Below are positions 23,461 to 26,192 of a stretch of 26,192 nt of DNA, piece after piece (position 1 is the stretch's first letter; every line of letters starts with the position of its first letter). The position numbers were made by a program, and so were the translations under genes. The stretch spans positions 1-26,192 of the forward strand of contig CAZJLJ010000041.1 of assembly GCA_964546935.1 (NCBI GenBank), in the 5' to 3' direction. This DNA comes from JALYTY01 sp964546935. GTDB lineage: Bacteria > Vulcanimicrobiota > Vulcanimicrobiia > Vulcanimicrobiales > Vulcanimicrobiaceae. Under the pieces are notes generated by a model. It searched no databases and was not told the origin of the DNA. It saw only the letters and a program-made list of their open reading frames with translations.

Positions 23461-24921
23461 CTATCGTCCCCCGCGAAGCGCTCGGCCGGCACGCACGTTA
23501 GTGAGCGTTCCTTTCGAGATTGCGGCTGCACCGTTCACGAAGACGTAGTCGATGCCCGCCGGCAGCGAAACAGCGCGCTCGTACGTGGCTGTGTCGATAA
23601 ACGCCCCTTCTTTGAAAATCGTAAGATCGGCATAGTTTCCTTCTGCAATTTCTCCGCGTTTTTCAATACCGAACGCTTGCGCCGGGAGGGAAGTCATTCG
23701 GCGCACCGCTTCTTCTAGCGTAAGCACGCGCCGGCCGCGAACAAACCGTCCTAAGATGCGCGGAAACGTGCCGAACGCGCGTGGATGTGGATTGCCGAAG
23801 AGCGTCACATTCGCCGGGTATGCCGGAGCATCGGTCCCGACCATGCAGAAATCCGCTGTCAGTAACGTGGCTATATCGTCTTCGTCAAGCGTGAAATAGA
23901 ATGCACGCGCGGCCCCGCCTTCCTCGCGTACAAATTCAATGATAGCCCTCGCGGGCGTGAGACGGCGTTGTTGCGCAATCTCGTCGATGCGCATTCCGCA
24001 CCAGTCCAAGTTCTTTTCGCTTCCAACTTCGGCCAGCATGATGTCGTGCCAAGAATCACCCAACCGCGCTTGCATCTCCATAGCAATCGCGGCTGCCGCC
24101 GTAGGATCGGCAAGTAGCGTCGATAGATCTTCTCGCTCGCGAATGGAAGGCGGAAGCAGCGATATCAGATCGATCCACGTCGAGATATAGGGATAGCAGT
24201 CGCAGGTCACGTCCACGCCCGCCGCACGCGCACGGTCTATTCGCTCGAGCGTTCGCTCCATCTCGCCTTTGTATTTACGTTCGACGTAATGGTGCGAAAT
24301 GTGCAGCGCAACGCCGGCTCGTCGCGCACATTGAATCGCTTCATCGATCGCTGCGGCAACGTCTTGGCCTTGGTCGCGCAGATGCACCGCTGCCCGCGGA
24401 GCACCCCCGGTTCGCGCGGCATCCATCGCGCCGATTGCGTCTTCGATCTTCGTGCGCGCGAGATTCAAACTCACACCGATAGCGCCGTTCTCACATGCGT
24501 CGCGAATAGCCGATTTTGCATCACCGGTAGTCAAGGCATCGTCGTACCCAACGAAGGAGAGCGCATTCAGCCCAACGCCGTGCCGTTGTATTAGGCCGAA
24601 AAACTCGTCAGCATTTCCCCATTCGCTCCCATCAAGCAGGCGGGAGTCTCCACAGTTTCCTGCTATTTCCGCGGTTACTCCCTGCGCTGTTTTCGAACTT
24701 TGCGTTGGAAGCGTGAGCCATCCGTCGTCGGTATGGGAACAAGCATCCATGAAGCCCGGGGCAAGAACTGCGCCCCGACAGTCAAGCCGGCGCACAGCGT
24801 CTCGCGATTCCAAATCGCCGATTAAGGCGATTCGGTCCGCTACAATACCGATGTCCGTTGTGAAGCGGGGGCGGCCTGTGCCATCAACAATACTGCCGCT
24901 TGCCAGAATCGTCTCAATCAC
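23461..24921 (-). CDS. D-aminoacylase-like amidohydrolase (N-acyl-D-amino-acid deacylase family)
   Basis: A metal-dependent hydrolase that would remove acyl groups from N-acyl-D-amino acids or a related amide. The family pattern is complete: the N-terminal strand domain (ILASGSIVDGTGRPRFTTDIGI), EIAGNCGDS with the metal-ligand Cys, ALHISHHYVERKYKGEM with a metal-ligand His, CDCYPY, and MVGTDAPAYP with the catalytic Asp. HPRAFGTFPRILGRFVR and EEAVRRMTSLPAQAFG complete it. The first metal motif, normally GFID-x-H-x-H, reads GFMDACSHTDD, so the first histidine is replaced by cysteine. Length 486 is normal. The start is GTG 24921 with AGGAA upstream. It is divergent from the KGG stress gene across 85 bases. 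Specificity is uncertain. Confidence 0.88.
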   Translation of the reverse strand: MIETILASGSIVDGTGRPRFTTDIGIVADRIALIGDLESRDAVRRLDCRGAVLAPGFMDACSHTDDGWLTLPTQSSKTAQGVTAEIAGNCGDSRLLDGSEWGNADEFFGLIQRHGVGLNALSFVGYDDALTTGDAKSAIRDACENGAIGVSLNLARTKIEDAIGAMDAARTGGAPRAAVHLRDQGQDVAAAIDEAIQCARRAGVALHISHHYVERKYKGEMERTLERIDRARAAGVDVTCDCYPYISTWIDLISLLPPSIREREDLSTLLADPTAAAAIAMEMQARLGDSWHDIMLAEVGSEKNLDWCGMRIDEIAQQRRLTPARAIIEFVREEGGAARAFYFTLDEDDIATLLTADFCMVGTDAPAYPANVTLFGNPHPRAFGTFPRILGRFVRGRRVLTLEEAVRRMTSLPAQAFGIEKRGEIAEGNYADLTIFKEGAFIDTATYERAVSLPAGIDYVFVNGAAAISKGTLTNVRAGRALRGGR

Positions 24922-24937
24922 GCTAGCGAATTCCTGG

Positions 24938-24962
24938 GTTTACCGAGCGGTTGGATGGGTAT
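24938..24962 (+). promoter_or_regulatory. Sigma-B-type stress promoter for the KGG gene
   Basis: GTTTAC (24938-24943), a 13-base spacer, then GGGTAT (24957-24962). This matches the general-stress sigma-B consensus GTTTAA-N12-15-GGGTAT at 11 of 12 positions. Transcription would begin near 24970, giving a leader of about 37 bases before the ATG at 25007. It is placed before a GsiB-type gene, a classical sigma-B target in Bacillus subtilis. The sigma factor itself is not in the window. Confidence 0.55.
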
Positions 24963-25006
24963 GCTTACGGTTGTATCCTTTTCGTTCGAGGTGAAGTGAG
25001 CACACG

Positions 25007-25225
25007 ATGGCGATGCAAGAAGATCCGCAAGGCGGGATGAGCGTTCGCGAAGCTGGCCGTCGCGGCGGCGAGCGCGTGAAAGCCAAGTATGGCACCGAAT
25101 TTTATGAAGAGATAGGACGTAAGGGTGGGGAAGCCACCAAGAGCAAGTACGGCCCTTCATTCTACGAAGTTATCGGCCAAAAAGGCGGACAGAAACCGAA
25201 GCGCAAGACGGGGTCATCGTCATAG
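25007..25225 (+). CDS. KGG-repeat stress protein (GsiB/Em-like), short copy
   Basis: A 72-residue, glycine- and lysine-rich hydrophilic protein made of 20-residue repeats of the type G-x-K-G-G-x6-Y-G-x2-F-Y-E-x-I, preceded by MSVREA. Full repeats occupy residues 17-36 and 37-56, followed by a partial one (GQKGGQKPKRKTG). This is the KGG-repeat family found in GsiB and plant group 1 LEA (Em) proteins, thought to be disordered and protective in dehydration or general stress. GAGGTG and AGTGAG precede the ATG at 25007. An in-frame ATG at 25037 (GMSVREAG) is an alternative start. A sigma-B-type promoter lies upstream. Confidence 0.9.
   Translation: MAMQEDPQGGMSVREAGRRGGERVKAKYGTEFYEEIGRKGGEATKSKYGPSFYEVIGQKGGQKPKRKTGSSS
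25055..25174 (+). repeat. Two 60-base KGG-repeat units
   Basis: Two adjacent direct repeats of 20 codons (25055-25114 and 25115-25174), related to the three units in the next gene. They are conserved at protein level more than at the base level, so they look like old in-frame duplications. Confidence 0.75.
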
Positions 25226-25243
25226 CAATCACTTGGGCGCTCA

Positions 25244-25257
25244 TCGCTATATAGCGA
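25244..25257. other. Perfect 14-base palindrome between the KGG genes
   Basis: TCGCTAT followed directly by its reverse complement ATAGCGA, 12 bases before the ATG of the second KGG gene. It holds a TATATA core. It could be an operator or part of a -10 region, but I found no properly spaced -35. Confidence 0.4.
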
Positions 25258-25269
25258 CTTTCGGAGTTT

Positions 25270-25596
25270 ATGGCTGATAAAAAAGGCGGCAACGCGGATG
25301 AACGAAAGGAGATGTCCGTTCGCGAAGCCGGTAAAAAGGGTGGCGACACCGTACGCGACCGTTACGGTTCAACTTTCTATGAAGAGATTGGACGTAAAGG
25401 TGGCAAGGCGACTCGTGACCGTCATGGTGTAGAGTTCTACGAGTCGATCGGCCAAAAAGGCGGCAAAGTCGTAAAGGACAAGTACGGCCCCGACTTTTAC
25501 GAAGAAATCGGTCACAAAGGCGGTCAGAAAGTTAAGAAACTGATTGCCGAAGCGAAGAAGAAGCTCGAAGAAGAGACTCCTTCGGAAGAAGAATAA
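25270..25596 (+). CDS. KGG-repeat stress protein (GsiB/Em-like), long copy
   Basis: A 108-residue paralogue of the preceding gene with three full 20-residue units (residues 21-40, 41-60, 61-80) and a partial fourth (GHKGGQKVKKL). It shares the MSVREAG lead-in with the neighbour and adds a lysine- and glutamate-rich C-terminal tail (KKKLEEETPSEEE). It is presumably a disordered, hydrophilic stress protectant. GGAG at 25263-25266 precedes the ATG closely. There are 44 bases between the two genes, including a perfect palindrome, so it may share the sigma-B-type transcript or have its own promoter. Its stop touches that of the convergent lipoprotein gene. Confidence 0.9.
   Translation: MADKKGGNADERKEMSVREAGKKGGDTVRDRYGSTFYEEIGRKGGKATRDRHGVEFYESIGQKGGKVVKDKYGPDFYEEIGHKGGQKVKKLIAEAKKKLEEETPSEEE
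25330..25509 (+). repeat. Three 60-base KGG-repeat units
   Basis: Three adjacent direct repeats of 20 codons (25330-25389, 25390-25449, 25450-25509), each coding G-x-K-G-G, then Y/H-G-x2-F-Y-E-x-I. The extra unit relative to the short paralogue marks an expansion or contraction. Confidence 0.75.
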
Positions 25597-26097
25597 CTAT
25601 TTACAGGCGCCGGCGGCGATAAGCCGCCCGGCCTCTATTTCCATTTTCTTCGGATCGCTCGTTCCATCCGGTTGCAATGTCATTGCAAGATTTTCGCGGG
25701 ACGTCCACGCAACGCCGTCGGTTTTATAATGCACGACCGTGCATGGCTTAAACGAGATGTCTTGGTTGTGCAAAAACAAGAGCGTGAAGTTTTGCTTCGG
25801 CCATTCCGATAGCAGCATCGGTTGATTTCCTACGACATACTCAACCGCAACGCCGCGATGCGCCGGCGTGTCGTTCTCGCCCAGCGGCGGAATCACCGCG
25901 AACTTTATCGCTTGCCGCGGCGGGATCCACGGACGATACGAGATCTTCGTAACGACCTGCTCCAGCGGCATTGTGACTCCGCGCTCGTCGATCAGCAACG
26001 GCGGCACTGATGGCTGCGCGGTCGTCGCCTTTGCGGCATGGCTGCAGCCGGCGAGCATGAAAATAGACGCGCAAACAAAGACGCGGATGAGGCGCAT
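25597..26097 (-). CDS. Putative lipoprotein of unknown function
   Basis: A 166-residue protein with a lipoprotein signal (MRLIRVFVCASIFMLAGC, lipobox LAGC, acylated Cys18). The first mature residues, CSHAA, are the same as in the substrate-binding lipoprotein at the other end of the window. The rest is a compact, probably beta-rich domain with phrases such as ISYRPWIPPRQAIKFAVIPP, GVAVEYVVGNQPMLLSEW and FKPCTVVHYKTDGVAWTS. Two cysteines (FKPCTV and GACK) could pair. I do not recognise the family. The gene is convergent with the KGG gene, and the two stop codons abut with no gap. The 95 bases upstream, to the window end, hold no gene that I can support. Confidence 0.65.
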   Translation of the reverse strand: MRLIRVFVCASIFMLAGCSHAAKATTAQPSVPPLLIDERGVTMPLEQVVTKISYRPWIPPRQAIKFAVIPPLGENDTPAHRGVAVEYVVGNQPMLLSEWPKQNFTLLFLHNQDISFKPCTVVHYKTDGVAWTSRENLAMTLQPDGTSDPKKMEIEAGRLIAAGACK

Positions 26098-26192
26098 GTC
26101 TCGATTATCGGCTAACCGACCAGGCGCTTTACCGTAGAGGGCTGTCCTCTGTACGTTTTCGTACGGTTCGGTTTATGGCGCGAGCGCCTTCT

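Noticed and set aside
26098..26192. Possible gene start at the window end (ATG 26175)
   Set aside because: Only six codons are visible, with no Shine-Dalgarno, so a gene cannot be supported.
1..26192. tRNA, rRNA, CRISPR, riboswitch, insertion sequence or prophage
   Set aside because: I looked for tRNA arm motifs, regular spaced repeats, transposase motifs and phage genes and saw none. No gap without a gene exceeds 300 bases.

Overview
This is a gene-dense stretch of bacterial chromosome, moderately GC-rich by eye, with about 26 protein genes. I see no rRNA, tRNA, CRISPR array, insertion sequence or phage gene. Most neighbouring genes overlap by a few bases or are separated by fewer than 70. 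Lipoprotein and Sec-type signal peptides are common. The polA / mutM / coaE order recalls a conserved bacterial housekeeping neighbourhood. The S1 protein has four domains, and the transhydrogenase has three subunits. Together these fit an uncultured Terrabacteria-type lineage; Candidatus Eremiobacterota (WPS-2) is my guess. That guess is inference only, since the window has no phylogenetic marker that can be placed by eye.

Layout. (1) 1-4153, plus strand: the tail of an unknown gene, a family 5 peptide-binding lipoprotein, a membrane-embedded alpha/beta-hydrolase-like protein, a DUF6790-like membrane protein and an NTF2/SnoaL-like protein, all overlapping or nearly so. (2) 9826-4150, minus strand: a secreted protein of unknown function, a tiny zinc-ribbon-like protein, a fumarylacetoacetate-hydrolase-family enzyme, a DUF4267 membrane protein, the transhydrogenase genes pntAA-pntAB-pntB, and an arylamine N-acetyltransferase. 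(3) 9959-17259, plus strand: a secreted macroglobulin-domain protein, DNA polymerase I, a DUF2079 membrane protein and a secreted protein with two DUF192 domains, read as one coupled chain. (4) 17317-20472, plus strand: a small secreted protein behind a CRP/FNR-like palindrome, then mutM, rpsA (probable AUC start), a strong terminator and coaE. (5) 24921-20462, minus strand: a D-aminoacylase-like amidohydrolase with an altered metal motif, a BsuPI-like protein, an ABC-F ATPase, and a secreted helical protein. (6) 25007-25596, plus strand: two KGG-repeat (GsiB-like) stress proteins, the first behind a near-consensus sigma-B-type promoter. A convergent lipoprotein gene closes the window.

How the genes fit together: the window mixes housekeeping (DNA repair and replication, translation, CoA synthesis, NADPH supply) with envelope proteins of unknown role. 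The best leads are the likely AUC start of rpsA, the sigma-B-like promoter before a GsiB-type gene, the CRP-like operator, the tandem DUF192 duplication, the macroglobulin-like protein without a thioester coupled to polA, and the hydrolase / DUF6790 / NTF2 cluster.
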